64,000 nt of DNA from JBDWFY01 sp965275915. GTDB taxonomy: Bacteria > Pseudomonadota > Alphaproteobacteria > Rhizobiales > Stappiaceae. Positions 43,338 through 52,844 of this stretch are shown in pieces (position 1 is the stretch's first letter; each line of letters starts with the position of its first letter). The notes under the pieces were generated by a model that made no database searches, was not told where the DNA came from, and saw only the letters and a list, made by a program, of their open reading frames with translations. Both the position numbers and the translations under genes were made by a program. The stretch spans positions 124,001 to 188,000 of the forward strand of contig CBDHYI010000006.1 of assembly GCA_965275915.1 (NCBI GenBank). Reading direction: 5' to 3'.

Positions 43338-43919
43338 ATGCGCACAATCGATGCTGACATTCAGGCGATGCTGGCAGATGGCCGTGTCGTCAAACGGGAT
43401 GCCATCTTGTTCGACCTCCCCGAAGGGCTGTTCGGTTTCTGGGGTGGCGGCGGAACCTTTTCGTGGAACGGGATCGATTTTGTCGGCTCCGGTGAGATCA
43501 TCCGGTTGGACCCGGTGGATTTTGACAGTGCCGGTTCACCGACAGAAATTTCGTGCAAACTATCGGCTATCCCGGATTCGGAGCTGACGCCTGATGTGAT
43601 CGGCGAGATCTGGACATATAAATTCGCGCACCGTCCGGTCACGCTTTACCAGATCTATTTCAATCCCGACACGCGGGCATTGGTCAGCGATCCGCTGCCG
43701 TTCTGGCGCGGCTACATCGGACAGGTTGAAGAAATCGATCAGCCCGGCGGCGAGTTTTCGCTGAGCGCAACATTCATTTCCAGAGCGTTGGATAATCGTC
43801 GCACCGGCCACCGGCGGCGGTCGAACGAAGACCAGTTTTTGCTTCAGGACGGAGACCTGTTCTTTGAACATGCGGTTAACGATCCGATACAGCCGATTGT
43901 CTGGGGGCGGGAAGGGTGA
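43338..43919 (+). CDS. Tail protein, GTA gp13/DUF2163-like
   Basis: 193 aa from the ATG at 43338. It reads MRTIDADIQAMLADGRVVKRDAILFDLPEGLFGFWGGGG with GEIIRLDPVDFDSAGS and ends RRSNEDQFLLQDGDLFFEHAVNDPIQPIVWGR. The order (distal tail, this, peptidase, J) is that of GTA-type and lambda-like phages. The earlier in-frame ATG at 43278 lies inside the preceding gene. Confidence 0.75.
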   Translation: MRTIDADIQAMLADGRVVKRDAILFDLPEGLFGFWGGGGTFSWNGIDFVGSGEIIRLDPVDFDSAGSPTEISCKLSAIPDSELTPDVIGEIWTYKFAHRPVTLYQIYFNPDTRALVSDPLPFWRGYIGQVEEIDQPGGEFSLSATFISRALDNRRTGHRRRSNEDQFLLQDGDLFFEHAVNDPIQPIVWGREG

Positions 43920-44323
43920 CGCGCTTGGTGAATTGGGAGGCACGACTGTTTGATGCCATCAAACGCCATGCCGATCGGCCCTTTTGCTGGGGGACGTCGG
44001 ATTGCGTCAGCCTGGCGGCAGATGCCGTCGAGGCGCAATCCGGCGTTGATCCGATGGCAGGTTTTCGTGGTCGGTACACGACGGAAATCGGTGCAAAGCG
44101 CATCCTGGCAAAAGAGAGCTTGAAGGGACTTTCGGGGGTTCTTGACGGACTCTTTCCCTCTGTCGATGTCAATCATGCACAACGGGGCGATCTGGGGCTC
44201 GTCGAGTATGACGGGGCCAATTGCTGTGTTGTCGTGATGGGTGCACATGCTGTCGGAAAATCCATATCCGGACGGCTGCTCTTACCGGTTCAATTGATCA
44301 AGCAGGCTTACAAGGTTCAATAA
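43916..44323 (+). CDS. NlpC/P60-like tail peptidase (DUF6950-type)
   Basis: 135 aa; PFCWGTSDCVSLAADAVEA gives the catalytic Cys and HAQRGDLGLVEYDGANCCVVVMG the strand with the partner region, as in phage cell-wall peptidases of the tail tip. GTG start (43916) overlaps the previous stop by GTGA. Confidence 0.8.
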   Translation: MTRLVNWEARLFDAIKRHADRPFCWGTSDCVSLAADAVEAQSGVDPMAGFRGRYTTEIGAKRILAKESLKGLSGVLDGLFPSVDVNHAQRGDLGLVEYDGANCCVVVMGAHAVGKSISGRLLLPVQLIKQAYKVQ

Positions 44324-46992
44324 TGTTTCGGCTTTTTCTGGCTGTCTTTGTGCTGCTGTGTTTTGCGGCAGCGCCCGCCCATGCGGGCGTGGTTGGTTCT
44401 GCGATCTCGGCGGTCGCAGGATTTCTGGGCGGCTTCGGCAGCACGCTTCTGGGTCTGGCGATTTCTGTCGGTGCGAGCTTTCTCTCTCGCGCATTCACCG
44501 ATCCGCAGCAGCAGGCTGAAACCAGCGTTCAAAGCGGGATTGCAACGGATCTGCAGCTAGGTGGTGGAGTTTATCGGCAATGTGTGTTCGGGCGCACCGC
44601 CATGGAAGGCCAGCCGACTTATTCAAACACCTATGGCAAAGACAACAAGTATCTGCAATTGGTGTTTGCTCTTGCCGAAGGCACTTGCGAAGGTCTGCGC
44701 CGTGTCTGGGTCGATGGTGAAGAACAGGGTGTCACACTGACAGGCACCCGGAACGGGATGAACACCTATACCGTTCAGAATTACGGCAATGAGCTGAAAC
44801 TGACTTTTTACGACGGCTCACAGACAACGGCTGATCCTCTGCTGGTCGCCAATGCCAATCCGTTGGGACGCTGGACCAACGATCATATCGGGCGGGGTGT
44901 CTGCTATGTCATCGCGGATCTGACATACAATCCGGAGACCTTCGCCGGCGGCATCCCGTCAATGCTGTTCGAGATCGACGGGTTGAAGCTGTACGATTGG
45001 CGCAAGGATAGCAGCGTTGGCGGTACCGGGGCGCATCGTTGGGACGATCCGACGACGTGGGAGTTTTCCCGAAACCCTGCCGTGCAGGAATACAATTATC
45101 GGCGCGGCATCTATATCAACAGTCAGCTGGTCTGCGGTCAGGGTATCCCGGACTATGATCTGTTGACGGATCTCTATACCGCGTCGGCCAATGTGGCCGA
45201 GGAACTGGTTGCATTGCCGGATCTCAGTTTTGAAGTCCGGTATCTGTGCGACATGGTCGCCAACTCGGGTGCGGAACATTTCAGCGCGTTGGAACTGTTC
45301 GCCGATGCCTGTGCCGGTCGTGCCGTCGAACGGGCCGGGCAGTTCGGATTGATTGCCGGCGCCGCGCAGCTGTCGATCGCGACGGTCTCTGACGACGATA
45401 CACTTGTCGACTATCCAATCAAGTATTCGGGGTATCTGCCTCGTGAGAGCCTGTTCAATGAGCTTTGGGGGCAATTCACCGATCCGGATAATGTTTGGAG
45501 CCCACAGAGCTATCCGCCAATCATCGGCGATGCAGCGACAAAGGAACTGGACGGCGATGAAACGCTGCCCGGCAAAAAGGACTGGTATCAGGTCACAAAC
45601 GGGTTTCAGGCACAGCGCCTTGCGGCCATACACTATCGGCGCAGGAGGTGTCAGGGCCGATTGACGTTACCGATGGGAATGCAGGCGCTGGTTTGGGAGC
45701 TGGGCGATTGGATCACCTACCAATCGCCCAGGCGCGGAACGTCCGATTATGAGATTATTGGTCTTCAATTTGACGCCAATAGGATGATGTTCATTGTTTC
45801 CTGTGCTCAGATCGCGACTGATGTGTTTGCATCCAGTCCATCGGATGTGACGGAACTGCCCGCTGCGCCGACGCCCCCTGCAGCAGCACCGCGTCTGTCG
45901 ACCGTGAATTCGTTTGCCATTCAGGCGACGTCGGTTTCCGGCAACGGTCAGGTGTTCCCGGCGATAAAGGCCGTCTGGACCGCCGTTACCGATCCGACCG
46001 TTGTTGCTGTCATCCTTGAGCTCAGGGTGAAGGATGCGGCGACGGCGACACGTTTCCGGGATGACAGTCCGGAGGATGGTGAATTTCTGATTACAGGCGG
46101 ATTGCTGGCCGGGATTGATTATGAGGTCAGGGCGTCCATCGTCACCGATCCGCCGCGGCTGACAACGTGGACGTCCTGGGTAGCCCTCTCAACCACCAAT
46201 CAGTTGATCGTACCGGTGGCCGGCACCGCACAGTCGGTTGTTGAAAATGCGGTTTCCGGTTCAGGACTGCACGAAGATGTGGCCGGAACTCTGACGCGGC
46301 TTGAGCAACTGACCGAAGGGATTGGCGACACAATCGCCAATGCGGCCCTGCAGGAGATCGTCAGGGCCGATGCCGTGGATGCCCGGGGGCGGCAGTTTCA
46401 GGCATGGATGTACAATGAGCAGATTGTGCGAGTGTCCGAAGACGAAGCGCTAGCGCAACAAATCACGGCCTTGTCGGCACAAGTCGATACCGATTTGGCC
46501 ACTGCCGTCCAGTTGCTTGAGACTTCAATCAACACGGTTGACGGCAAAGTAACCGCAAACGCAACGGCCTTGACGACTCTCACGACAACTGTCGGAACCA
46601 ACACATCATCGATTTCGACACTGGCGACAGCGGTCGACGGTATCGAAGCAAGATATGCCGTTACGGGTACGATCAACGGTGTGACAGGCGGCTTCTACTT
46701 GACCGGTGTCGAAACGCTGGACGGCTCTGCGCAGTTCAGCATGGTATTCGATGTCGATGTGTTCGCAGTGGGCGATGGTACTGATGAGGGCACACCGTTT
46801 TTTGTTTCTGACGGCAATGTCTTCATAAAGGCGGCGTTCATACCGACGCTCACTGCAGACAAGATCGATGTAACCGATTTAGCCGCTTTGTCTGCCAGCC
46901 TGGGCACAGTGACTGCCGGTAAACTGCAATCGGCAGACGGCCAATTCGTCATCGATCTTGACAACAAGATCCTGAGTATCACCACGACATAG
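44323..46992 (+). CDS. Tail tip / host-specificity protein (gpJ-like)
   Basis: 889 aa central tail tip. The N-terminal hydrophobic stretch (MFRLFLAVFVLLCFAAAPAHA, then GSAISAVAGFLGGFGSTLLGLAISVG) resembles a signal and glycine-rich anchor. Next are the VYRQCVFGRTAMEGQPTYSNTYG segment, the hub region with EGLRRVWVDGEEQ, FN3-like repeats, and a C-terminal trimer region (TALTTLTTTVGTNTSSISTLATAV). The start TAATG couples to the peptidase. Confidence 0.88.
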   Translation: MFRLFLAVFVLLCFAAAPAHAGVVGSAISAVAGFLGGFGSTLLGLAISVGASFLSRAFTDPQQQAETSVQSGIATDLQLGGGVYRQCVFGRTAMEGQPTYSNTYGKDNKYLQLVFALAEGTCEGLRRVWVDGEEQGVTLTGTRNGMNTYTVQNYGNELKLTFYDGSQTTADPLLVANANPLGRWTNDHIGRGVCYVIADLTYNPETFAGGIPSMLFEIDGLKLYDWRKDSSVGGTGAHRWDDPTTWEFSRNPAVQEYNYRRGIYINSQLVCGQGIPDYDLLTDLYTASANVAEELVALPDLSFEVRYLCDMVANSGAEHFSALELFADACAGRAVERAGQFGLIAGAAQLSIATVSDDDTLVDYPIKYSGYLPRESLFNELWGQFTDPDNVWSPQSYPPIIGDAATKELDGDETLPGKKDWYQVTNGFQAQRLAAIHYRRRRCQGRLTLPMGMQALVWELGDWITYQSPRRGTSDYEIIGLQFDANRMMFIVSCAQIATDVFASSPSDVTELPAAPTPPAAAPRLSTVNSFAIQATSVSGNGQVFPAIKAVWTAVTDPTVVAVILELRVKDAATATRFRDDSPEDGEFLITGGLLAGIDYEVRASIVTDPPRLTTWTSWVALSTTNQLIVPVAGTAQSVVENAVSGSGLHEDVAGTLTRLEQLTEGIGDTIANAALQEIVRADAVDARGRQFQAWMYNEQIVRVSEDEALAQQITALSAQVDTDLATAVQLLETSINTVDGKVTANATALTTLTTTVGTNTSSISTLATAVDGIEARYAVTGTINGVTGGFYLTGVETLDGSAQFSMVFDVDVFAVGDGTDEGTPFFVSDGNVFIKAAFIPTLTADKIDVTDLAALSASLGTVTAGKLQSADGQFVIDLDNKILSITTT

Positions 46993-47000
46993 GGGCGGTT

Positions 47001-47747
47001 ATGCCGACATTAAAGGCCGACGGGAACACCGGCGTCGTCGCCATATACGACGGCGCCGACGATGTTCTTGCGGACCCGCTTGTTGACATCACGCGGGTCC
47101 ACTTTCATTCCGCGCTCAACTATATCGGCGTGAAAGACATCATCCGTGTCAACTTCACGCTGCCGGCATCCAGTAGCTCGTTGCAGCAATCCTATGCAGT
47201 CGGTGCACACGGTCAGCCCGGCCAGCCGCTTGTGTTTCCGATCCTCCGCGGCTGGGGCGGGCGCGACCTTCCGCTTATGGGGTCCGTGTTCCTGTCGATC
47301 CGGCCCTATGGATTTCACAGGACACTCGCAGGAGGTGCCGATGCGACCGACCTTTATCTGCACCAGGAACTGATGGTCGGCGCAGGAACAAGTTCATGGG
47401 CTGCCCAGCCGGTTACTGTCGATTTCTTCGTCACGGACAGGCTGCTGAATGAAGATGAGGATTTCTCCGGCACGAAGGCAATAGAAATCTCGCCAACCCG
47501 GTTCATCGCATCGAACGGTAAGTTCGACAGCGAGAATCGGTATCTGCGCGCGGGAGGCCAGGAAAACCCGTTTCAGATTGTCGGTGGTCGAACGATCCAG
47601 TGTTACAACGGAAACCAGAGCAACTCCTGCATGCGGCAATCCATTGGCAGTTATCTTATCAGGGCATCAGGGCGCGTCACTTCAACGGGCTCTGCCAATT
47701 GGCCAGCCGGAAGTCTGACCACAACAGCCGTTGATGTGGGGCTTTGA
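47001..47747 (+). CDS. Phage tail-associated protein
   Basis: 248 aa, Gly/Thr-rich and beta-rich (MPTLKADGNTGVVAIYDGADD). It is likely part of the tail tip or fibre base. No domain recognised. Confidence 0.7.
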   Translation: MPTLKADGNTGVVAIYDGADDVLADPLVDITRVHFHSALNYIGVKDIIRVNFTLPASSSSLQQSYAVGAHGQPGQPLVFPILRGWGGRDLPLMGSVFLSIRPYGFHRTLAGGADATDLYLHQELMVGAGTSSWAAQPVTVDFFVTDRLLNEDEDFSGTKAIEISPTRFIASNGKFDSENRYLRAGGQENPFQIVGGRTIQCYNGNQSNSCMRQSIGSYLIRASGRVTSTGSANWPAGSLTTTAVDVGL

Positions 47748-48220
47748 TGTCGATCATTGCAAATGCCGGGAACATTTCGATGTTTGACAGTGCCGGCAAC
47801 AAGGTTTTCGATACGAACGAAAAGCTGTTTCATGCAACCGACTTTTTGTCAGGCACCGTAACGATCGCCAACATCCCCGCAAATCAGGCATGGGCGTTGC
47901 GACGCACCGCGATTGGAACCTGTAATCCATTGTCGACGCAAGTCACCGGCGCATGGAAGCCGATTTCCTATAACTCCGCTGTCACTGGCGGTTTCAAGCT
48001 GAATACCTGGTTCTGTGCGGGCGGATCGCACTATCTCGGCGGCGCCAATTACAAGAGCAATCGCGGCGTCCTGGCTCAGTGGTCGATGGCCTTCGAGGTA
48101 ATCAACGGAACGGTCTATCTGACTGAGGACCGTATCAGCTCCAACACGTTCACCGGCTTCGGCTCAACGCTGGTTGGCTTCACGATGCAATACAAGCTTT
48201 GGATTGGCGGTTGGAACTGA
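47747..48220 (+). CDS. Phage tail-associated protein
   Basis: 157 aa, beta-rich (SIIANAGNISMFDSAGNKVFDTNEKLFHATDFLSGTVTI). Start ATG overlaps the preceding TGA (TGATG). It lies between the previous protein and a terminator. Likely receptor-binding or decoration; not recognised. Confidence 0.7.
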   Translation: MSIIANAGNISMFDSAGNKVFDTNEKLFHATDFLSGTVTIANIPANQAWALRRTAIGTCNPLSTQVTGAWKPISYNSAVTGGFKLNTWFCAGGSHYLGGANYKSNRGVLAQWSMAFEVINGTVYLTEDRISSNTFTGFGSTLVGFTMQYKLWIGGWN

Positions 48221-48249
48221 CCGGCAATTCGTTCACTGCAGATGATCAC

Positions 48250-48274
48250 AGACCGCCATTGAGCGGTCTTTTTT
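48250..48274 (+). terminator. Terminator in tail region
   Basis: AGACCGC/GCGGTCT stem with a CATTGA loop and TTTTTT run, 30 bases after the preceding stop. Confidence 0.9.
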
Positions 48275-48286
48275 ATTGGGTTTTCC

Positions 48287-49930
48287 ATGACCACCTACAA
48301 ATCCGGAACAATCGATCTGACGAACGGCTCAGCCGTTATCACGGGAAACGGTACGCAATGGGCGTCGGCGATCCTGTCCGGCGATCTTCTGACGCTGGAC
48401 TGGAAAGAGGATTATGAGGTCCTGTCCGTTGACAGCGATACGCAACTGACATTGTCCCGTAATTTTGCCGGGACCACAGCCCTGGCTCAGTCTTATGCGA
48501 TCAAACGCGTCTCCCTCAGTCATCAGAGCACATCGCGCATTGCGATTGCCCTGGTCGATCTGAAAGAGCGCCTTGACGGCATGATCAATGTCACGGGTGC
48601 GGATCGAGTTTTGACGCTGGATAGGGCGGCGGAGACGGATGACGCATTTCTCCAGTTTCGCACGAATGGTGACGACCGGTGGCGTTTTGGCGTTATTGGC
48701 AATGACACACTGGTATTGCAGCGATCAGAGGATGGCACAGCATTTGCCACCGTCCTCTCATTCGACCGCAGTACAGGTGCAATCGATCTTAATGCTTCGC
48801 AGATCGGAAACGACAGCGGAGTTACCGGTAGTGACGTCAAGGCCGCGCTGAATACCTTGTCTGCAGCTGTAAGCAATGCGTTGAAAATGACCAATATGGT
48901 CGAAGGCGCCGACGCAAAGATCCTGACCAGTGCAGAGCGTTCGAAGATCGCGGGGGCAGGTCTTCTTGCCGGAGACAACAACTGGACGGGCATCAACTCA
49001 TTCAATGGTACTGATCCCTACATCCAGCTAAAAGACACAAACGGTCCTACTACGCATAACACTACGAGGCTCTACAACTCTGGAAATTCTGTACTTTTTC
49101 AGACGCGTGACGATGCCGGAAATTATGTTTCCAACGATTACTTGATTTCCAGGGGCGCTACAGGCGCACTGATACATTCATTTCGCGTCGCAAACAGCAA
49201 TCGAGTGACCGTGAGTGACGGTGGCCTGACTTGTTATCGCGATATTGTTGTTGAAGGTAGTGCGACCAATACAGACCCACGCATATTTGTTTACAGCGAA
49301 GACGGCCTTAGGTCGTCTTGGTATGATATCCGCGATATAGCGCCGACAGAAGTCCGTTTCGAAAAAGTTTCGGCTAGCGGAACGTCAGTCATGCGGCTTG
49401 AGACGAGGGCGCTTGACAATACTTCAGACGTCTATCTGACGCTTTGGCGCAACACAAACACCACGGGCGGAAAGCGCTTCTTTATTAACCGAGGCGACGG
49501 CTCCAGTACGGTCGATCATTATTTTCGGTCAGGTAACACCGGACAGCTTGTCTCGCTCTGTCAAAACGGCGGATACGCAACTGTCAACGGTTCGCAGGTC
49601 CTCACTGCCGGCGATGGCGACGTCATCAATACCTGGGTCACCTTCAACGGCACGGGAACTCCATCGATTTCCGGCTCCAAGAACGTCTCCAGCATCACAG
49701 ACAACGGTGTCGGCGATTACACCATCAACTTCTCAAACAATCTGCCGAGCGTGAATTACTGCCCGGTGATAAGCGCGGCCGCCAGTGAGGCTGCTCCGGC
49801 AATAGGAAATCTCGTCAGGACAATCCCGTCGATCCGCTCGGTTTCAAGCTTTCGATTTGGAACTGCAAATGCTGCTGGCACCGCCCTGGTCGACTGCTCA
49901 TACATCAACGTTCAGATAGCTGGAGGCTGA
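48287..49930 (+). CDS. Tail fibre protein
   Basis: 547 aa. The N-terminus (MTTYKSGTIDLTNGSAVITGNGTQWASAILSGDLL) is a common tail-fibre attachment module. Repeated beta segments follow and the C-terminus (WVTFNGTGTPSISGSKNVSSITDNGVGDYTINFSNNLPS) is a fibre tip of a type found in many phages. It likely determines host binding. Confidence 0.88.
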   Translation: MTTYKSGTIDLTNGSAVITGNGTQWASAILSGDLLTLDWKEDYEVLSVDSDTQLTLSRNFAGTTALAQSYAIKRVSLSHQSTSRIAIALVDLKERLDGMINVTGADRVLTLDRAAETDDAFLQFRTNGDDRWRFGVIGNDTLVLQRSEDGTAFATVLSFDRSTGAIDLNASQIGNDSGVTGSDVKAALNTLSAAVSNALKMTNMVEGADAKILTSAERSKIAGAGLLAGDNNWTGINSFNGTDPYIQLKDTNGPTTHNTTRLYNSGNSVLFQTRDDAGNYVSNDYLISRGATGALIHSFRVANSNRVTVSDGGLTCYRDIVVEGSATNTDPRIFVYSEDGLRSSWYDIRDIAPTEVRFEKVSASGTSVMRLETRALDNTSDVYLTLWRNTNTTGGKRFFINRGDGSSTVDHYFRSGNTGQLVSLCQNGGYATVNGSQVLTAGDGDVINTWVTFNGTGTPSISGSKNVSSITDNGVGDYTINFSNNLPSVNYCPVISAAASEAAPAIGNLVRTIPSIRSVSSFRFGTANAAGTALVDCSYINVQIAGG

Positions 49931-49931
49931 C

Positions 49932-50723
49932 GTGGACAGGATTATCGTTTTCAAAAACACAGACGGCTCATGTGGCATCATCTTTCCGACTCCTGAAGAA
50001 GTCTTTCGGCCAGAAGTCGAAGCGGCCGAAGCAAAAAAAAGGACTGCTGAAAACTTTGCACACGTGGATGAAGAACTGAAACGTGCCCAAGCTACCGTCA
50101 ATCGTCGCACGAAAGCCTTGGCGGATTTTGATGAATTGCCGGTCCCCGAAGACGAGGAAGGTTTGGCGGCTCATACAGAAGAAAGAAAATCGCTCGTTGC
50201 CGCACTTGATGATGCGCAGCAACATGTTGCTGAAGTTTCATTCGAGCATTCGAAGGTGGCCAATGAAAAACAGTTTGCAGATGCGCTGCCCGAGAAAATG
50301 TCCGAGGCTGATATAACTGCCCGTCTTGAACTGATTGCTGAAAACGATGTCCCGGTAGGATTGCAATGGCGGATTACCACATCTGACAAGCTTCCGACAG
50401 ACCGCATGCACCGTCATGCATGGACCGACGATTTTGACACGGAAACAGTTGATATCGACGAAGTCAAAAAGGGCAATATGTTAAATGCCGTTCCGGATGA
50501 AGTTTCGGCATTCAATGCCAAACTTGCATTGTTGGATGCGGGCTTGTGGGTTGCCTTGAGAGGTGCCCTCGGTCTCGATCAGAGATTTTTGCTGCATCTT
50601 GATGAATTGGAAATCTGGCGGCGCGACAGCGAATTCGTGCAAGGTGTCGCACAGACGCTGAACCTTACGGACGAGCAGGTGGACGCTCTGTTTGTAAACG
50701 CAGGCAAAATGAAACCTGCCTGA
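49932..50723 (+). CDS. Probable tail fibre assembly protein
   Basis: 263 aa from a GTG start. N-terminal MDRIIVFKNTDGSCGIIFPTPE, then a long coiled coil about 30-120 (AAEAKKRTAENFAHVDEELKRAQATV) and a helical C-terminus. Position right after the fibre suggests a fibre chaperone; the homology is not secure. Confidence 0.6.
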   Translation: MDRIIVFKNTDGSCGIIFPTPEEVFRPEVEAAEAKKRTAENFAHVDEELKRAQATVNRRTKALADFDELPVPEDEEGLAAHTEERKSLVAALDDAQQHVAEVSFEHSKVANEKQFADALPEKMSEADITARLELIAENDVPVGLQWRITTSDKLPTDRMHRHAWTDDFDTETVDIDEVKKGNMLNAVPDEVSAFNAKLALLDAGLWVALRGALGLDQRFLLHLDELEIWRRDSEFVQGVAQTLNLTDEQVDALFVNAGKMKPA

Positions 50724-50761
50724 ACGGGCGCGAAGCCAAACTGAGTCGACGAGATTTTTAC

Positions 50762-50784
50762 ACCGCCGCAAGGGCGGTTTTTTT
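50762..50784 (+). terminator. Terminator before lysis genes
   Basis: ACCGCC/GGCGGT stem with a 5-base loop and a T run. Confidence 0.8.
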
Positions 50785-50803
50785 ATGCCTGAAAGGATCG
50801 AGA

Positions 50804-51808
50804 ATGTTTGATGCAGAAACGCGGTCGGCGATCGCGACAGAAGCAAAGCGGATCGGTGTTGCGCCTGCTGTTCTGTTGGCGGTCGCTGAGGTTGAGAGCG
50901 CTGGTGTCCCGTTCTGGACGGTTGACGGGGACCAGGTTCCGGCGATCCGGTTTGAGGGACATTATTTTGATCGGCTTCTATCCGGCCGGAAACGGGAGCG
51001 TGCCAGAGCCGAGGGGCTGGCGCATCCGCGAGCCGGTGTCGTCAAGAATCCGCGCAGCTACGAGGGGCGATACAATCTCTTGAAACGGGCGATGGCGATT
51101 GATCCGGTTGCCGCCCTGATGTCCTGTTCATGGGGGCTTGGGCAAGTCATGGGCAAGAACTGGGAGGATCTGGATTACTCGAGTGTTGAGGACCTGGTTG
51201 AAGAGGCAAAGAGCGGCGTTGCCGGTCAGGTTCGGCTCATGGTGCGTTTCATCGAAAAGAACGGCCTCGTTTCCGCGCTGGAAGCCAGAAATTGGGCATT
51301 GTTTGCGCGCCGTTACAATGGTCCGGGGTATCGCAAGAACCGGTACGACACCAAGATGGCGGCGGCATACCGGCGTTATAGCCGCGATCCTCTCGATCTT
51401 GGTGTGCGTGAGCTGCAAAAAGCCCTGAAAACGCTCGGATATTATACCGGTCGGATCGATGGTATTCGCGGCAAGAAAACCGTCGCGGCTATTCGTGAGT
51501 TTCAGGAGCAATTCGGACTGGTCGTCGATGGCAGGGCGGGTCCCATGACGTGGGAGGAAATCAACGAAGCGTTGGAGAATTGCGCTGACAAAAGCGCGGA
51601 GAAGCAGGCCAAAGGCGGAGCGGGAACGGCTGCAGGGGGACTTGGTGCTGCCGTTGTCGTCGAACAGGCGACGGACGCATTGCAAAACGCTTCTGACAAG
51701 CTGGAACCGCTGACCCAGAATTCAGAATGGATCATGTATGCCTTTGTGGTGTTGGCACTGGCAGGGGCCGGTGTTGCGCTGCTTGGCATATTCAGGAGGC
51801 GGGCATGA
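50804..51808 (+). CDS. Endolysin with N-acetylmuramidase and peptidoglycan-binding domains
   Basis: 334 aa. Residues 1-190 are the N-acetylmuramidase domain: LLAVAEVESAGVPFW, IRFEGHYFDRLL with the catalytic Glu, SCSWGLGQVMG, and FARRYNGPGY. Residues about 200-265 are a peptidoglycan-binding repeat (LGVRELQKALKTLGYYTGRIDG). An Ala/Gly linker and a C-terminal membrane segment (SEWIMYAFVVLALAGAGVALLGIF) ending RRRA follow, which is unusual for this class. Confidence 0.92.
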   Translation: MFDAETRSAIATEAKRIGVAPAVLLAVAEVESAGVPFWTVDGDQVPAIRFEGHYFDRLLSGRKRERARAEGLAHPRAGVVKNPRSYEGRYNLLKRAMAIDPVAALMSCSWGLGQVMGKNWEDLDYSSVEDLVEEAKSGVAGQVRLMVRFIEKNGLVSALEARNWALFARRYNGPGYRKNRYDTKMAAAYRRYSRDPLDLGVRELQKALKTLGYYTGRIDGIRGKKTVAAIREFQEQFGLVVDGRAGPMTWEEINEALENCADKSAEKQAKGGAGTAAGGLGAAVVVEQATDALQNASDKLEPLTQNSEWIMYAFVVLALAGAGVALLGIFRRRA

Positions 51809-52095
51809 CCGGCTTCCTGCTTTGGTTTGTCCGGTCTAAATCGGGCCGGACAATCGTCCTGGGGCTCGCCATCGCGGCGGGCCTTTTTCTTGTTGCGCGT
51901 GGCATCCATCAGGCCGGTCAAAAGGCCGAACAGGTCCGGCAGCTGCGTGAAACCCTTCAAGTTGAACGGAAACGGAATGAAGACGATGCGCATCTCCAGT
52001 CTCTCTCTGATTACGATTTGTGTGTTGAGTATCTTGACGCTAGGGGCATGTCAGCCGACCCGTGCGAGCAATTGCGCGGGCTTCCGGGCGAATAA
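51805..52095 (+). CDS. Inner-membrane spanin-like protein (Rz-like)
   Basis: 96 aa. One N-terminal transmembrane segment (TIVLGLAIAAGLFLVARGI) is followed by a coiled-coil stretch. This is the Rz-type topology. Its start overlaps the endolysin stop (ATGA). A second gene is nested in the +1 frame. Confidence 0.75.
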   Translation: MTGFLLWFVRSKSGRTIVLGLAIAAGLFLVARGIHQAGQKAEQVRQLRETLQVERKRNEDDAHLQSLSDYDLCVEYLDARGMSADPCEQLRGLPGE

Positions 52096-52198
52096 CCTCA
52101 CCCCGGAAGGCTTCATTGCATTGGTGCAAGCGGACAAGCCGGGTGCGCAGCGTGTTGCAGGCAATGACCGTAACGGTCAGCGGCTGGGGTGCTGGTGA
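51977..52198 (+). CDS. Outer-membrane spanin-like lipoprotein (Rz1-like), nested in Rz
   Basis: 73 aa in the +1 frame relative to the Rz-like gene. The signal peptide MRISSLSLITICVLSILTLGAC ends in the lipobox LGAC, and the mature protein ends GNDRNGQRLGCW, a pattern seen in small alphaproteobacterial phage proteins that precede holins. Starting inside Rz and ending beyond it is the standard Rz/Rz1 layout. Confidence 0.75.
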   Translation: MKTMRISSLSLITICVLSILTLGACQPTRASNCAGFRANNLTPEGFIALVQADKPGAQRVAGNDRNGQRLGCW

Positions 52199-52548
52199 TG
52201 CTTGAAAATCTGCAGAACTGGTTTCAGATCGTCATCGACTGGATCGCGAGCTGGCCGTTTGTCCGCATAGCAATCATTGTCTTTTTCGCAGCGGTTGCGG
52301 CCTGTACTCCGGCTGACAAGCCGCGACGCGTCCGAATGATGACATTTGTTGTTGGCGTCGGAACAGCCGCCGTCTTCACCGGCGCGGTGGCGGAATATCT
52401 CGAGCTATCCGAAGTTGTGTCAAATGGCGTCGCCGGCGGGCTGGCGCTCTGTGGGCGCAATCTGACGATGTACGTCTGGCGAGCATCAAAGAACCCGCTT
52501 CAAACGTTCCGGGAGATTATGGATGTATTTCGGGGGCGAAACGGGTGA
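52198..52548 (+). CDS. Phage holin-like protein
   Basis: 116 aa with three hydrophobic stretches (VIDWIASWPFVRIAIIVFFAAVAAC, TFVVGVGTAAVFTGAVAEYL, and the AGGLALC segment) and a charged C-terminus, which fits a holin. It overlaps the Rz1-like gene (TGATG). Confidence 0.75.
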   Translation: MLENLQNWFQIVIDWIASWPFVRIAIIVFFAAVAACTPADKPRRVRMMTFVVGVGTAAVFTGAVAEYLELSEVVSNGVAGGLALCGRNLTMYVWRASKNPLQTFREIMDVFRGRNG

Positions 52549-52844
52549 CCGCTTTGAGCCCAAGCTCCCGGACACTGCTGTATTCACGAACGCCTGAAAA
52601 GCGTCACCTTCTGCCGTTCGTCTCAAGCCCAACAAAGTATCGGATCACAAGCCGTTTTCGAAAGCGTCAACGATCAACAGCAACTTCAGCCAATCGCAAA
52701 CATCCGCCAACACAGGTTAAGGATGAGTTTCATGATGAGCGAAACGAGTTCCATAACGTAGCGTCAAACGGACCAATGAACCTCCGAACAAATCCGAACT
52801 GTTTCGGCGGCATGGACGGGGCAGCCTCTATCCTTTACGCTTAG
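52545..52844 (+). CDS. Possible small protein at the end of the lysis region
   Basis: A 99-aa frame with a GTG overlapping the holin stop. It is rich in Arg, Ser, His and Pro and not clearly protein-like; a different frame from 52524 gives a 24-aa peptide that looks more phage-like. Both are weakly supported. Confidence 0.25.
   Translation: MTALSPSSRTLLYSRTPEKRHLLPFVSSPTKYRITSRFRKRQRSTATSANRKHPPTQVKDEFHDERNEFHNVASNGPMNLRTNPNCFGGMDGAASILYA

Noticed and set aside
52524..52598. 24-codon frame within the holin end
   Set aside because: Too short and unsupported to list as a gene; mentioned only as an alternative to the frame at 52545.
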